Source: an uncultured Bacilli bacterium (GTDB lineage: Bacteria; Bacillota_I; Bacilli_A; RF39; UBA660). From it: a stretch of DNA of 19,798 bases. The stretch lies in contig CANRDA010000006.1 of NCBI GenBank assembly GCA_947629285.1, positions 1-19,798 on the forward strand. The letters run 5' to 3'. A model generated the notes under the pieces. The model was not told the DNA's origin and ran no database searches. It saw only the letters and a program-made list of their open reading frames with translations. This document shows positions 7,362 to 15,334 of this stretch, one piece after another (position 1 is the stretch's first letter; every line of letters starts with the position of its first letter). Position numbers and translations under genes: made by a program.

Positions 7362-8369
7362 TTAATTTTTTTTATTATCTTCTTTATATGGTATTCCTAA
7401 ATGTTTATATGCTTTCTCAGTTACCATTCTACCACGTGTAGTACGTTTTAATAGTCCAGTTTGTAGCAAATAAGGTTCGTACACATCTTCTATTGTAGTT
7501 TGTTCTTCACCAATAGAAGAAGCAATTGCCTCTATTCCAACAGGTCCACCATTAAATTTTTCTATTATAGACTTAAGTAAATGATAATCTGTATCATCAA
7601 GTCCAAGTTCATCTACTTTTAATTTGTCTAAAGCAAGTTTAGTAATTTTTAAATCTATTCTTCCATTACCCATTACTATTGCAAAATCTCTTACTCTTTT
7701 AAATAATCTATTACATATACGTGGTGTGCCTCTACTACGACGTGCGAGTTCTAATGCGGCATCATCATCTATTTCACACCCTAAAACTTTACTTGTCCTA
7801 AGAGCAATTTTCTTAAGTTCATCTTCTGTATAATAATTAAGTTTATTTATTATTCCAAATCTATCACGTAAAGGACTTGTTAAATCTCCAGCACGTGTAG
7901 TTGCGCCAACTAAAGTAAATGGAGGTAAATCTATTTTTATATTCCTACTAGAACTATCAGTCCCTATCACAATGTCTAAAGTAAAATCCTCCATAGCTGA
8001 ATATAAAATTTCTTCTATAAATCTAGGAATTCTATGTATTTCATCTATAAATAATACATCCCCAGGTTCTAAATTTGATAAAATGGCTGCTAAATCGCCA
8101 CTTTTTTCAATTGATGGACCACTGGCAGTTTTAATATTACTGCCTAATTCATTAGCTATAATAAATGCTAATGTGGTTTTTCCAAGACCTGGAGGTCCAT
8201 ATAATAAAACATGGTCTAATGGTTCTTCTCTTAACTTAGCAGCCTTAATAAATATACTTAAATTTTCCTTAACCTCACTTTGACCAACATATTCATCTAA
8301 AGTACTAGGACGTATATTTTGTTCAAAATTATCTTCAATTGTCTCTTCTTCACTAACTATTCTATCCAT
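7362..8369 (-). CDS. ruvB: Holliday junction branch migration ATPase RuvB
   Basis: 335 residues, the normal length. RuvB is the hexameric AAA+ motor that drives branch migration of Holliday junctions with RuvA. Visible: Walker A GPPGLGKTT (58-66), Walker B VLFIDE (105-110), the sensor region GATTRAG (155-161), SPLRDRFG with the putative arginine finger near 168-170, and the winged-helix C-terminus including GGPVGIEAIAS and TPRICNRL. The ATG lies inside the 3' end of the HAD gene (8-base overlap), with AGGGGA upstream, so it is translated as part of the operon. Unusually, a phosphatase gene separates it from ruvA. No ruvC is in the window, as expected for lineages that use RecU or another resolvase. 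Confidence 0.98.
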   Translation of the reverse strand: MDRIVSEEETIEDNFEQNIRPSTLDEYVGQSEVKENLSIFIKAAKLREEPLDHVLLYGPPGLGKTTLAFIIANELGSNIKTASGPSIEKSGDLAAILSNLEPGDVLFIDEIHRIPRFIEEILYSAMEDFTLDIVIGTDSSSRNIKIDLPPFTLVGATTRAGDLTSPLRDRFGIINKLNYYTEDELKKIALRTSKVLGCEIDDDAALELARRSRGTPRICNRLFKRVRDFAIVMGNGRIDLKITKLALDKLKVDELGLDDTDYHLLKSIIEKFNGGPVGIEAIASSIGEEQTTIEDVYEPYLLQTGLLKRTTRGRMVTEKAYKHLGIPYKEDNKKN

Positions 8370-8871
8370 TTAATCCCCTACTCTCTATATAATCTAATAC
8401 TTCCTTCCAAGTTTTTATTTCATCTCCAAAAAGAATACAATCTATATTTTCTTTTTTCATATTATTATAAATTTTTTTACTATCATCTATCATAAGGTCT
8501 ATTTTTAATTTTTTAGCAATATCTGATTTAATCTTTTGACCAAAATAGTATTCATCTATTTTTATACCAAAATTAAATAATGTTTGTTTTGTAATTTCTA
8601 TAGCATTTTTACAATATAGATTATTTCTGGCTGTTATTACTATTAAAGTATTTGTTCTACTTAAGTAATCTAATATTTCTTTCGCACCATCTTTTATATT
8701 AGAGTTTTTTAATACCTCTTCACCATACAAAGGAAGAATAGATTCACATTCTTCTTTTGTCCAATATTCATTAAATTTTTTATTAAAATTTATATTATAT
8801 TTTTTCTTTATAAATTCAAATGCATCGTTTGAACTTACTAAAGTTTCATCGACATCTATACCTATTCTCAT
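8362..8871 (-). CDS. HAD-family 5'(3')-nucleotidase-like phosphatase
   Basis: 169 residues. HAD hydrolase motifs are complete: DVDETL (6-11) with nucleophile Asp6 and acid/base Asp8, ITAR (79-82) as motif II, a Lys near 115 as motif III candidate, and LMIDD (126-130) as motif IV. The size and ITAR/IDD arrangement match the NT5C/YqfW-like 5'(3')-deoxyribonucleotidase branch, which dephosphorylates nucleoside monophosphates; the substrate is inferred only from family. The gene starts one base before the ruvA stop region ends (1-base gap) without a clear Shine-Dalgarno site, and overlaps ruvB by 8 bases, so it is tightly coupled between ruvA and ruvB. This insertion splits the usual ruvAB pair. 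Confidence 0.85.
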   Translation of the reverse strand: MRIGIDVDETLVSSNDAFEFIKKKYNINFNKKFNEYWTKEECESILPLYGEEVLKNSNIKDGAKEILDYLSRTNTLIVITARNNLYCKNAIEITKQTLFNFGIKIDEYYFGQKIKSDIAKKLKIDLMIDDSKKIYNNMKKENIDCILFGDEIKTWKEVLDYIESRGLNG

Positions 8872-8872
8872 A

Positions 8873-9427
8873 TTATTTTAACATCAATTTTAATGATTCC
8901 TTTACTTGTTCTTCTATATTTAAGTCTGGTTTTATAGATGGTAATATTTTATTGATATCTACTTGCTTATAGCCTAAACCCTTTAAAACTTCGATAAGCT
9001 CATTAAAATCTTTCGTAGAATTATTACTAACAGTCGTATTTAATTTACCTTTTAAATCTAAAATAATTTGTCTTGCTACTTTATCCCCTATTTTAGGAAA
9101 TTTTTTTAAATAAAGTATATTTTCTCTTTCTATAGCATCCATAATGCCACTTATTGAGCCTGTTGCAAGCATAGGAAGTGCCATTTTACATCCCAAACCT
9201 TTTACATTTATAAGTTTTAAAAACATCTCTTTTTCTTCACTTGTTTTAAAGCCATATAAGCTATTTTCATCTTCCCTAACATACTCATATATATATACTT
9301 TATACTCTTTATCTATTTCAAATGAATATGGATTAGGAACATAAACTAAATATCCTATACCATTATTATCTATAACTATATAATTACTCTCCTGACTGAC
9401 TATTTTACCTTTTATATATTCATACAT
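8873..9427 (-). CDS. ruvA: Holliday junction DNA-binding protein RuvA
   Basis: 184 residues. RuvA binds four-way junctions as a tetramer and loads RuvB. Domain I (OB-fold) starts MYEYIKGKIV; domain II carries two helix-hairpin-helix motifs, NVKGLGCKMALPML near 75-88 and FPKIGDKVARQIILDLKGKL near 106-127; domain III (NELIEVLKGLGYKQ onward) is the RuvB-contacting end. The ATG at 9425-9427 is chosen because GGTGAT lies just upstream and the family begins with this M-Y-x-Y-I-K-G sequence; a frame reaching 9553 would add an unrelated hydrophobic stretch running through the promoter. First gene of the operon ruvA - HAD - ruvB - deacetylase. Confidence 0.96.
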   Translation of the reverse strand: MYEYIKGKIVSQESNYIVIDNNGIGYLVYVPNPYSFEIDKEYKVYIYEYVREDENSLYGFKTSEEKEMFLKLINVKGLGCKMALPMLATGSISGIMDAIERENILYLKKFPKIGDKVARQIILDLKGKLNTTVSNNSTKDFNELIEVLKGLGYKQVDINKILPSIKPDLNIEEQVKESLKLMLK

Positions 9428-9442
9428 GTTATCACCAATATA

Positions 9443-9471
9443 AGTATAACACAAACAAATGTTAGATACAA
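9443..9471 (-). promoter_or_regulatory. Promoter of the ruvA operon
   Basis: On the minus strand: weak -35 TTGTAT (9466-9471), a 17-base spacer, TATACT (9443-9448) preceded by TGT (extended -10). The -10 ends 15 bases before the ruvA ATG, so the leader would be only about 9 bases and would begin at or in the GGTGAT site. Same layout as the Nudix promoter. Confidence 0.45.
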
Positions 9472-9566
9472 GAATAAATGCAAAATAAATCATAATATGT
9501 CTAATATATTTTATTAAATGTAGTACTAAAATAATTTTACATATATGATTCATTTATTAATTACAT

Positions 9567-9592
9567 AAAAGGCAGAAAAAGAAATTTCTACC
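9567..9592 (-). terminator. Terminator of the six-gene envelope operon
   Basis: Read leftward: GGTAGAAA, six-base loop, TTTCTGCC (eight pairs, one G-U), followed by TTTT. It lies 28 bases past the stop at 9621 and just upstream of the ruvA promoter. Confidence 0.7.
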
Positions 9593-9620
9593 TTCAATAT
9601 ATTTACACTTTTTATTATTA

Positions 9621-10259
9621 TCAATTAAATTTTACATAGTGCATTCCAAGTTTTTTATATATATCTGATGCCCTTGGAAGTTTAAAAATTCTTGCAATTG
9701 CTAAATTATATATCTCATCTATAAGAAATATAGAGCATAATACTATACTAATAGTTAGAAATAATTTTTTATTCGTATGTTGCGCTATATAGAATATAGC
9801 TGGAACTAATATATACATAAAAAATAAACTAGCAATTCCAAATGACAATACACTTCTAACACTAACAAAACCACCAATAGTTCCGAAACTTAATATCTCA
9901 GTATTATAATCCCAGCAGCGAAAACCATCCCCTATAATATACATACCAAGTCCTGCAATATATTCTAATACTCCACACAATAACATGCTTATTAAAACTA
10001 CCTTAAGAGGATTTTTTCTATATCTATACGTTGTAAAATACATACCAACAGCTCCTATTGCATATATGTTTATCCAAGGTAGGAAATTGCCCCCTCTCCA
10101 GTAAAATATTTTCATTCCACCGTTAAAATAATAAAATATATATTCTACTAGAAATCCTATTATACCACTTATAACAATGATTATACATATTATACCTAGC
10201 ATTGTTTTTTTATCAAATGTATGGTCGTTATTTAAATAATTATTTAATTTTTCTTTCAT
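9621..10259 (-). CDS. CmpB-type multi-spanning membrane protein (putative ABC transporter permease, PF06541-like)
   Basis: 212 residues with about five to six hydrophobic segments after a charged N-terminus. The pattern matches the family called putative ABC transporter type IV/CmpB: NFLPWINIYAIGA in the first loop, EYIAGLGMYIIGDGFRCWDYN in the middle, and LSFGIAS...YILVP in the following segment; the WDY motif is the family's hallmark. Despite the family name, transport has not been tied to a substrate and no ATPase adjoins it here. It is the last gene of the operon, 12 bases after the OB-like gene, with GAGGTAAG before its ATG, and it is followed by a terminator. Confidence 0.75.
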   Translation of the reverse strand: MKEKLNNYLNNDHTFDKKTMLGIICIIIVISGIIGFLVEYIFYYFNGGMKIFYWRGGNFLPWINIYAIGAVGMYFTTYRYRKNPLKVVLISMLLCGVLEYIAGLGMYIIGDGFRCWDYNTEILSFGTIGGFVSVRSVLSFGIASLFFMYILVPAIFYIAQHTNKKLFLTISIVLCSIFLIDEIYNLAIARIFKLPRASDIYKKLGMHYVKFN

Positions 10260-10271
10260 ACTACTTACCTC

Positions 10272-10670
10272 TTATACCCTTTCTATTGCTTTAACAAATA
10301 ATACTTTTTTTAAATTGAATTCTTTATCTAAACAAAATGATTCTCTTATTTCATCTATATCGGTTTCATCAGGTATAGAAGCTATACCATTCATTAGATA
10401 TTTGTTGTTAGGTTTAATTATGTTTACAACTTCTTTCATATCGTCTCTATTACCTATTAAAAATGCAGTCATTCTATCTGTATTATCTTCTATATTGCAA
10501 AACAGAGATATACTATCCTTATATTCATATACTTTAATTTTTTTAACTTCTACTTCTACTGTAATATTTTTAATATTTCCTATAATACTTTCTATTTTTG
10601 TTATATAACCATCAAAATTTTCTAATTTTAAACTTATTTTTTTATTTTTTAATTTTATATCTTTATACAT
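10272..10670 (-). CDS. Small beta-rich protein, possible PolC-like OB fold
   Basis: 132 residues; not firmly recognised. Residues 35-100 alternate short beta-like strands: ITVEVEVKKIKVYEYKD, then ISLFCNIEDNTDRMTAFLIG, then KYLMNGIAS. This order (VEGEV strand, xTDxT/xTAFLxx strand, then the strand after a KxNxx-Y turn) resembles the OB-fold insert of PolC-type polymerases and other nucleic-acid-binding OB folds. There is no catalytic motif, signal peptide or membrane segment. GGTAGGTG precedes the ATG. It sits 27 bases after the membrane glycerophosphodiesterase and 12 before the CmpB-type gene, an odd place for a nucleic-acid protein. The OB assignment is inference. Confidence 0.6.
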   Translation of the reverse strand: MYKDIKLKNKKISLKLENFDGYITKIESIIGNIKNITVEVEVKKIKVYEYKDSISLFCNIEDNTDRMTAFLIGNRDDMKEVVNIIKPNNKYLMNGIASIPDETDIDEIRESFCLDKEFNLKKVLFVKAIERV

Positions 10671-10697
10671 AATTACACCTACCTATTTATCAATTTA

Positions 10698-12515
10698 TTA
10701 TTTTAAGAAAACTTCTACATATCTTATATATTCTTGTATAATAGAGCTAGTTTTACTTGTATATATTAAATCTTTTGCAAGTACTATATCATCAGTTATA
10801 ATGTTATCTACATTTAAGTTTATCATATCAGTTATACTTTCTTTAGTATTAACTGTCCAAGCATAGACTTCTTTACCACTATTGTGGATTTTATTTACTA
10901 GTGTTTTATTTATACTTGATGCCTCGATACTAAATGCATCTGCTTTATCTAACTTTAATATATCTCCATAAGCAAGGCTCATAACATATACAGTTTTAAT
11001 ATTTTTATCATAATTTTTTACATTTTCAATTACGCTATATACTTGTGATGTGATTACTGAAGAACTTGCAAAATCATATTTGTTTATTAAATCTACAACA
11101 GAGGATTCAAAATCTGTTTCATTTCCAGTTGGCTTCAACTCTATATTGAGTTTAATATCGTTTTCTTTAGCAAACTCTATTACTTCTTCTAACAAAGGTA
11201 TTTTTTCACCCTTAAATTCATCACTAAAGAAACTTCCTGCATCTAAATTTTTTACTTCATCAAAAGTTACTTCCCAAGTGTTTTTATTCACACCAGTAGT
11301 TCTTCTAAGATTTGTATCGTGAAGCACTATTAGTTTTTTATCTTTTGTCTGTTGTACATCGAGTTCAATCCAATCAGCTCCAAGTTCTTTCGCACCTTTA
11401 AACGCACTCATAGTATTTTCTGGATATTTAACTGATGCTCCTCTATGTGCGGTTACTTCCATAGTTCTTACATATTCTATTTTTAAATCGTATTTATCAT
11501 TCATAACAGAATATGTAAATATAGTCCCACTCATTAAAACTAGAATGATTACTACATATTTTAAAATATTAAGTCTTTTACTAAGTTTTTTCTTTTCTTT
11601 AGAATTTACTTTAATATGTTTAATCTCTTCATTGTTCTTCTCTTTATGTTTATAGTATAAAACACTTACTATTGAATAACTAACTGGTGTGGATAAAAGG
11701 GTTACTATAATAAATGATATAGCAATTAAAATCCATATAACAGTTATTGAAACAGTTCCAAATATATTTACCCTACCTAACCATTTGTAAAGTAAAACTA
11801 TTAGTACAATTCCAAATAATATGAAAATTATATATATTATAAAAAGTAAAGCCTGAGTTAATAGAATACTAAAAAAATCTTTTATTTTATTTTTCTTACT
11901 TAGATTTATACTCTTTTTCCTAGACTCTTTAAAACTACAATTTTCAAGAAGGAAATAGTGCATCGAATATAGCCATCTAAATAGTATTATTGAAAGAATA
12001 AATATTAATACTACATATAGTGTGGATAATAATGAATTATTCTTTATAAAGTCTAATATAAATTCTGGGATTTTTATTGTAGATATAAAGCTAGAAGATA
12101 TTCCAAAATTTAAAAATGGTATTAAAAAGATAACTAAGAATGGTAAGAGTATATTTTTTATATGAAATACTCTTAATGATTTTAACAAAGCTGTTGTAAA
12201 GGCATCCTTAATAGATATCTTTTTTTCTTGATATGAACTATCTAGTATTACTATTATTGTACTAATATCTATAAGTGTATAAAATGTTATTAATATTAGT
12301 AATATTAGTAAAAATAGTAAAGTCAATGGATTAAGTAAAAACGATACTACATTTTCAAATGTTAAATAACTATAACCACTAACCTTAGTAATAAACTTAA
12401 AAAGCATTAAAAATAAAGGTACAAATATTATAGTTGATAAAACTTTATAAATAAATTCAAACCCTATTAATGCTTTTATATTGTATCCAAGTATTCTTTT
12501 TAATTTTTTTCTCAT
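10698..12515 (-). CDS. Membrane-anchored glycerophosphodiester phosphodiesterase
   Basis: 605 residues. GDPDs hydrolyse glycerophosphodiesters (deacylated phospholipids, possibly lipoteichoic acid pieces) to glycerol-3-phosphate and an alcohol. Residues about 20-345 form a membrane domain with seven or so hydrophobic segments, like the GPDPase membrane domain of Firmicutes proteins; the last segment (about 318-338) anchors the catalytic domain. The TIM-barrel part has H357-R358-G-A, E366-N-T, E384-L-D386, H399-D and the later NIELKP, so the catalytic His pair and metal ligands are all present. The topology predicts an extracellular active site. It lies 43 bases after the YjbR-type gene in the same direction, with GGAGTGG before ATG. 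Confidence 0.93.
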   Translation of the reverse strand: MRKKLKRILGYNIKALIGFEFIYKVLSTIIFVPLFLMLFKFITKVSGYSYLTFENVVSFLLNPLTLLFLLILLILITFYTLIDISTIIVILDSSYQEKKISIKDAFTTALLKSLRVFHIKNILLPFLVIFLIPFLNFGISSSFISTIKIPEFILDFIKNNSLLSTLYVVLIFILSIILFRWLYSMHYFLLENCSFKESRKKSINLSKKNKIKDFFSILLTQALLFIIYIIFILFGIVLIVLLYKWLGRVNIFGTVSITVIWILIAISFIIVTLLSTPVSYSIVSVLYYKHKEKNNEEIKHIKVNSKEKKKLSKRLNILKYVVIILVLMSGTIFTYSVMNDKYDLKIEYVRTMEVTAHRGASVKYPENTMSAFKGAKELGADWIELDVQQTKDKKLIVLHDTNLRRTTGVNKNTWEVTFDEVKNLDAGSFFSDEFKGEKIPLLEEVIEFAKENDIKLNIELKPTGNETDFESSVVDLINKYDFASSSVITSQVYSVIENVKNYDKNIKTVYVMSLAYGDILKLDKADAFSIEASSINKTLVNKIHNSGKEVYAWTVNTKESITDMINLNVDNIITDDIVLAKDLIYTSKTSSIIQEYIRYVEVFLK

Positions 12516-12558
12516 ACTACCACTCCAATTATATTATAAATGATTATTATTAAAAATA

Positions 12559-13227
12559 CTAGGTTTTATTAGATAATGCGTAACTATTATCTATAAGTTT
12601 ATATATCTCTTTTATATCAACACTTCCATCTAGTTTTATAGTTATCCAACTGTTTTTATTCATGTGATATCCACCAAATATTTTTTTATTATCTATAATT
12701 TTATTTATATTATCTTTTTGATATCTTAAATCTATAATCTCTACAGTATTTTTAGAATTGATACCGAGTTTACTTTCTTCTATTACTAGTAATAACCCGT
12801 ACCACTTACCACTTTTTTTATTTCTCCATATTGCATCAGTTGGAAAATTCTTCCAAAGGTATTCTAAATCATCGTTATATTTATTTTTTATATATTTAAT
12901 TATTTCTTTTGTTTGTTTACTATTAAATAGATTATACATAGTACATTTATCTACAATATCATTTATAATACTTTCATATTCTTCTTTTAATTTTGTATTA
13001 AATTCCCCTTTTGATTCTACATTTATAAGTAGATATTCTAGCTTTGTAGATAAATCTATTACTTTTGAAATCTGTTTTTCTTTTGATATTTCTATAATAA
13101 CTTTAAATTTATCATCCATTATGTTTACTTCATATATGTATTTATCATTATTGAAGCAAAAACCGTAATCTATTAATTTTTTATAATCTATTTTTTTGTT
13201 TTTAAAATAAGAAAATATATTATACAT
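12559..13227 (-). CDS. MmcQ/YjbR family protein
   Basis: 222 residues. The C-terminal half (about 105-222) has the MmcQ/YjbR (DUF419) pattern: DAIWRNKKSGKWYGLLLV, then VEIIDLRYQ, then GYHMNKNSWITIKLDGS and a closing SYALS. This fold resembles CyaY-like DNA-binding proteins, but biochemical function is not established for the family. The first 100 residues form an alpha/beta region ending in a long helix, an arrangement often seen in Firmicutes members. GGTG lies six bases before the ATG. The gene follows the TM2 gene after 60 bases, in the probable six-gene operon; no link to membrane function is obvious. Confidence 0.85.
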   Translation of the reverse strand: MYNIFSYFKNKKIDYKKLIDYGFCFNNDKYIYEVNIMDDKFKVIIEISKEKQISKVIDLSTKLEYLLINVESKGEFNTKLKEEYESIINDIVDKCTMYNLFNSKQTKEIIKYIKNKYNDDLEYLWKNFPTDAIWRNKKSGKWYGLLLVIEESKLGINSKNTVEIIDLRYQKDNINKIIDNKKIFGGYHMNKNSWITIKLDGSVDIKEIYKLIDNSYALSNKT

Positions 13228-13287
13228 TTTAACACCACTTCACAATTTTTAATAGTTAATAATTTTATTTATATACTTATATTAACT

Positions 13288-13512
13288 TTATATCTTTAAA
13301 CGAGTACCAGAACTATCCTTAAAATTTCCAGTTATAATACTTACTAAATCAATTATAAATCCTACTCCGAAAAGTCCTAATGTGAATAAATACAAAATGC
13401 CTTTTAAAATGTTGCCTACATAAAAATGGTGTAGTCCAATAAGACCTCCAAAAAGGCATAATACAAAAGCAATTTTTTTACTTTTGTTACTCGTAATTAT
13501 ATATCTTTCCAT
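13288..13512 (-). CDS. TM2 domain protein
   Basis: 74 residues. Two hydrophobic segments (about 14-30 and 38-62) separated by GLHHFYVGN, the hallmark of the TM2 domain: a G-x-H-x-F-Y-x-G turn between paired helices, then a D-rich turn and a second helix with IIDLVSI. The N-terminus has KSKK. TM2 proteins are small membrane proteins, often fused or adjacent to other domains; their function is unknown. The ATG is five bases after the upstream PH-like gene's stop and has no recognisable Shine-Dalgarno site, so translation by reinitiation from the previous gene is likely. This supports a functional pair with the PH-like protein. Confidence 0.9.
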   Translation of the reverse strand: MERYIITSNKSKKIAFVLCLFGGLIGLHHFYVGNILKGILYLFTLGLFGVGFIIDLVSIITGNFKDSSGTRLKI

Positions 13513-13517
13513 GTTAT

Positions 13518-13985
13518 CTATTTTTTATTTTTTGTTACTTTCCCAAGTATAGAGCCTACTAATCCACCTGAAGTGCCACCTTCTACAACATTTTTTATAG
13601 CGCCTCTTGTATCTATTCCTAAGACATCATCTACTGTATCTATTGCCCCATTTATTTTTTTAACTCCCCTTTTTGTCATAGTAGTATTAGTAACTGTATC
13701 TATAATTAATCTAGTAAATTTATTTGCTTTAATCATATTAGAAAAAACTATAGTTATTTTTTTATTAACTGTTTGAAGTTCAACTTCACACCCATTTTGG
13801 TGAACCTGAACTTTGTCATTATAAATTTTAATGTCTTCTAAATTTATATTATCAACTATTTCTTTATCCTTTTCTATTATTATTTTCTTTGATGTTAGAA
13901 TTAGATTAAAATTATTTTTATACTCTACAACATCTTCACATAAAATTACTTCATCACTTTCTAGTGAATAATTCATCATAAACAT
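13518..13985 (-). CDS. PH-like domain protein, partner of the TM2 protein
   Basis: 155 residues. Residues 14-90 contain a run of short beta strands with LILTSKKIIIEKDKEIVDNINLEDI, the typical core of bacterial PH-like or GRAM-like domains (an LT-x-K/R-x-I strand, then a strand with D-I-x). A Gly-rich C-terminus (GGTSGGLVGSILGK) follows. The first ATG (13985) and the third codon ATG (13979) are both possible; AAGG lies 8 bases upstream of the latter, so the latter could be the real start. No signal peptide or membrane segment, but the neighbouring TM2 gene suggests membrane association. First gene of the operon, with an extended -10 promoter. Confidence 0.65.
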   Translation of the reverse strand: MFMMNYSLESDEVILCEDVVEYKNNFNLILTSKKIIIEKDKEIVDNINLEDIKIYNDKVQVHQNGCEVELQTVNKKITIVFSNMIKANKFTRLIIDTVTNTTMTKRGVKKINGAIDTVDDVLGIDTRGAIKNVVEGGTSGGLVGSILGKVTKNKK

Positions 13986-14020
13986 TTTCCTTTCTTATCT
14001 CCTTAATAAAATCTGTAAAT

Positions 14021-14050
14021 TTCGCGAACTAATTTTACTTAATTATATCA
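14021..14050 (-). promoter_or_regulatory. Promoter and palindrome before the PH-like operon
   Basis: On the minus strand TATAAT (14042-14047) preceded by TGA is a consensus extended -10 with no clear -35. About seven bases past the predicted start, at 14021-14028, is the 8-base palindrome TTCGCGAA, striking in such an AT-rich background and a candidate protein-binding site in the 50-base leader. Confidence 0.5.
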
Positions 14051-14081
14051 CAAAAACAATATAAAAATAAATTATAATATT

Positions 14082-14106
14082 AAAAAAGCAAACAGAATTG
14101 TTCACT
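14082..14106 (-). terminator. Terminator of the lipoprotein gene
   Basis: Read leftward: AGTGAACA, loop ATTC, TGTTTGCT (eight pairs, two of them G-U), followed by TTTTTT (14082-14087). It begins 10 bases past the stop at 14116. Confidence 0.8.
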
Positions 14107-14115
14107 TTTATAAAT

Positions 14116-14586
14116 TTATTTTATTTCACAAACATAGCCATCTTCTTCAGCAGCTTCTTTACTACTTTTTATAGTACTATTGTCATCTTTTAAATCACTA
14201 AAGCCTTGTTCTTTTAGTGCTTCTTCAGTAGTATTTTCAACATCAATATCTAAAGTTGTTTTATATTCATAGTTTTTTGCATCACTTTCAACTTTTAGAC
14301 TAATTCCATCTTTATTAAATTCTTTATTGTCTTCATCCATAGCTGATTCAAAAATTTTCCAATTTTCTTGTATATCAGAATCAGTAACCTTGGTATTAAC
14401 CTCCATTGTCATATGATTTAACTTGTTGTTTTTATAAGTCATAGAAATTACACTCTCAATGCTCATTCCATCATCATTTTCGGTAGATGTACAAACCAAT
14501 TTTTGTTCTTTTTCTTCAGTTGTTCCGCATCCTGCAATTAAAATAATTGTTAATAGACCTAAAAATATCATACTTATTTTTTTCAT
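14116..14586 (-). CDS. Small lipoprotein, YehR/DUF1307-like
   Basis: 156 residues. The N-terminus is a lipoprotein signal: MKK, a hydrophobic core, and lipobox IAGC with Cys at about residue 20. The mature part is acidic, Thr/Glu/Asp-rich, with no catalytic motif. A beta-strand pattern (LVCTSTENDDG, then SMTYKNNKLNHMTMEVNT) resembles small Firmicutes lipoproteins of the YehR/DUF1307 type, but this is a general resemblance. It is monocistronic, with a near-consensus promoter and a terminator of its own. GAGGTGAG precedes the ATG. Predicted to be anchored to the outer face of the membrane. Confidence 0.75.
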   Translation of the reverse strand: MKKISMIFLGLLTIILIAGCGTTEEKEQKLVCTSTENDDGMSIESVISMTYKNNKLNHMTMEVNTKVTDSDIQENWKIFESAMDEDNKEFNKDGISLKVESDAKNYEYKTTLDIDVENTTEEALKEQGFSDLKDDNSTIKSSKEAAEEDGYVCEIK

Positions 14587-14614
14587 AGTCTCACCTCTTT
14601 TTTACCACAATGTC

Positions 14615-14643
14615 ATTGTATCACTTATATATAGCATTGTCAA
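14615..14643 (-). promoter_or_regulatory. Promoter of the lipoprotein gene
   Basis: On the minus strand: consensus TTGACA (14638-14643), 17-base spacer, TACAAT (14615-14620) preceded by TGA. Five of six -10 bases match and there is an extended -10, so this should be strong. Confidence 0.75.
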
Positions 14644-14701
14644 TTTGATAATTCATTTATAAACTATTAAAATATTATTGATAAATTATAACATTTACTC
14701 T

Positions 14702-15334
14702 TTAAAATTCTTTTTTACTAAATATTTTTTCAGATATTTTATAAGATATATAAACCATAATAATAGTAACTATTATTAAAATTATTATTAAATAATCTTC
14801 TAAAAATGATAATGATTTTGAAATACTTGATATATCTATATATTGAGAAAGAAATCCACCAATAATTACTAGTCCAAATACAATTATAAATATACCAATT
14901 CTTGCCTTTTCAACACCGAATTTATAAATAATTGGATACATAAAAGTTAAAACTAAAAGTGTTCCAAATATTGTACCAAACATTGAAACTAAAATTTGTT
15001 CATAGTTAATAGTTTTAGTATTAACATAAGAAATAATAAAGGATAATAAAACCGTTATAATAGCAACAGTAAGAATCATTAAAATGGTTGTTACATATTT
15101 TGACTTTACACTATTTTTTCTTCCGTTAGGTAGTGAGATAGAATAAGCATCCCATTTATTATAGTTATCATAACTAAACGATGAAATCATTATCATTACA
15201 CTCATAAATGGTAGAATAAATGATATATCCATTTTACCCATTAGACCCATTACAGCATATACAACTATTAATATTCCAATCAATTTAAAATTGCTTTTAA
15301 TCATTGCTAAATCCTTTTTCATAAATCCTATCAT
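14702..15334 (-). CDS. ABC-2 type transporter permease
   Basis: 210 residues with about six hydrophobic segments, the size and pattern of ABC-2 permeases (ABC2_membrane_5-like): FMKKDLAMIKSNFK, then hydrophobic segments to about residue 200, ending in SYKISEKIFSKKEF. It partners the ATPase encoded directly upstream. The genes overlap by one base in a TAATG arrangement, with GGGGGAAG as ribosome-binding site, so synthesis is coupled. Together with the GntR gene this is a YtrA/YhcF-type module, which in Bacillus and relatives is induced by cell-wall or antimicrobial stress; that role is inferred from homology, and substrate is unknown. No clear terminator follows the stop. Confidence 0.9.
   Translation of the reverse strand: MIGFMKKDLAMIKSNFKLIGILIVVYAVMGLMGKMDISFILPFMSVMIMISSFSYDNYNKWDAYSISLPNGRKNSVKSKYVTTILMILTVAIITVLLSFIISYVNTKTINYEQILVSMFGTIFGTLLVLTFMYPIIYKFGVEKARIGIFIIVFGLVIIGGFLSQYIDISSISKSLSFLEDYLIIILIIVTIIMVYISYKISEKIFSKKEF

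Noticed and set aside
9428..9553. N-terminal extension of ruvA by 42 codons
   Set aside because: It runs through the predicted promoter; ruvA homologs begin with the internal M-Y-x-Y-I-K-G start, which has a ribosome-binding site.
12758..13168. Long plus-strand frame of 136 codons, and other plus-strand frames (e.g. 418-660, 1467-1802, 7972-8283)
   Set aside because: They lie antisense to well-supported minus-strand genes, show low-complexity Ser/Ile/Phe-rich translations and have no ribosome-binding sites; these are by-products of the AT-rich coding strand.
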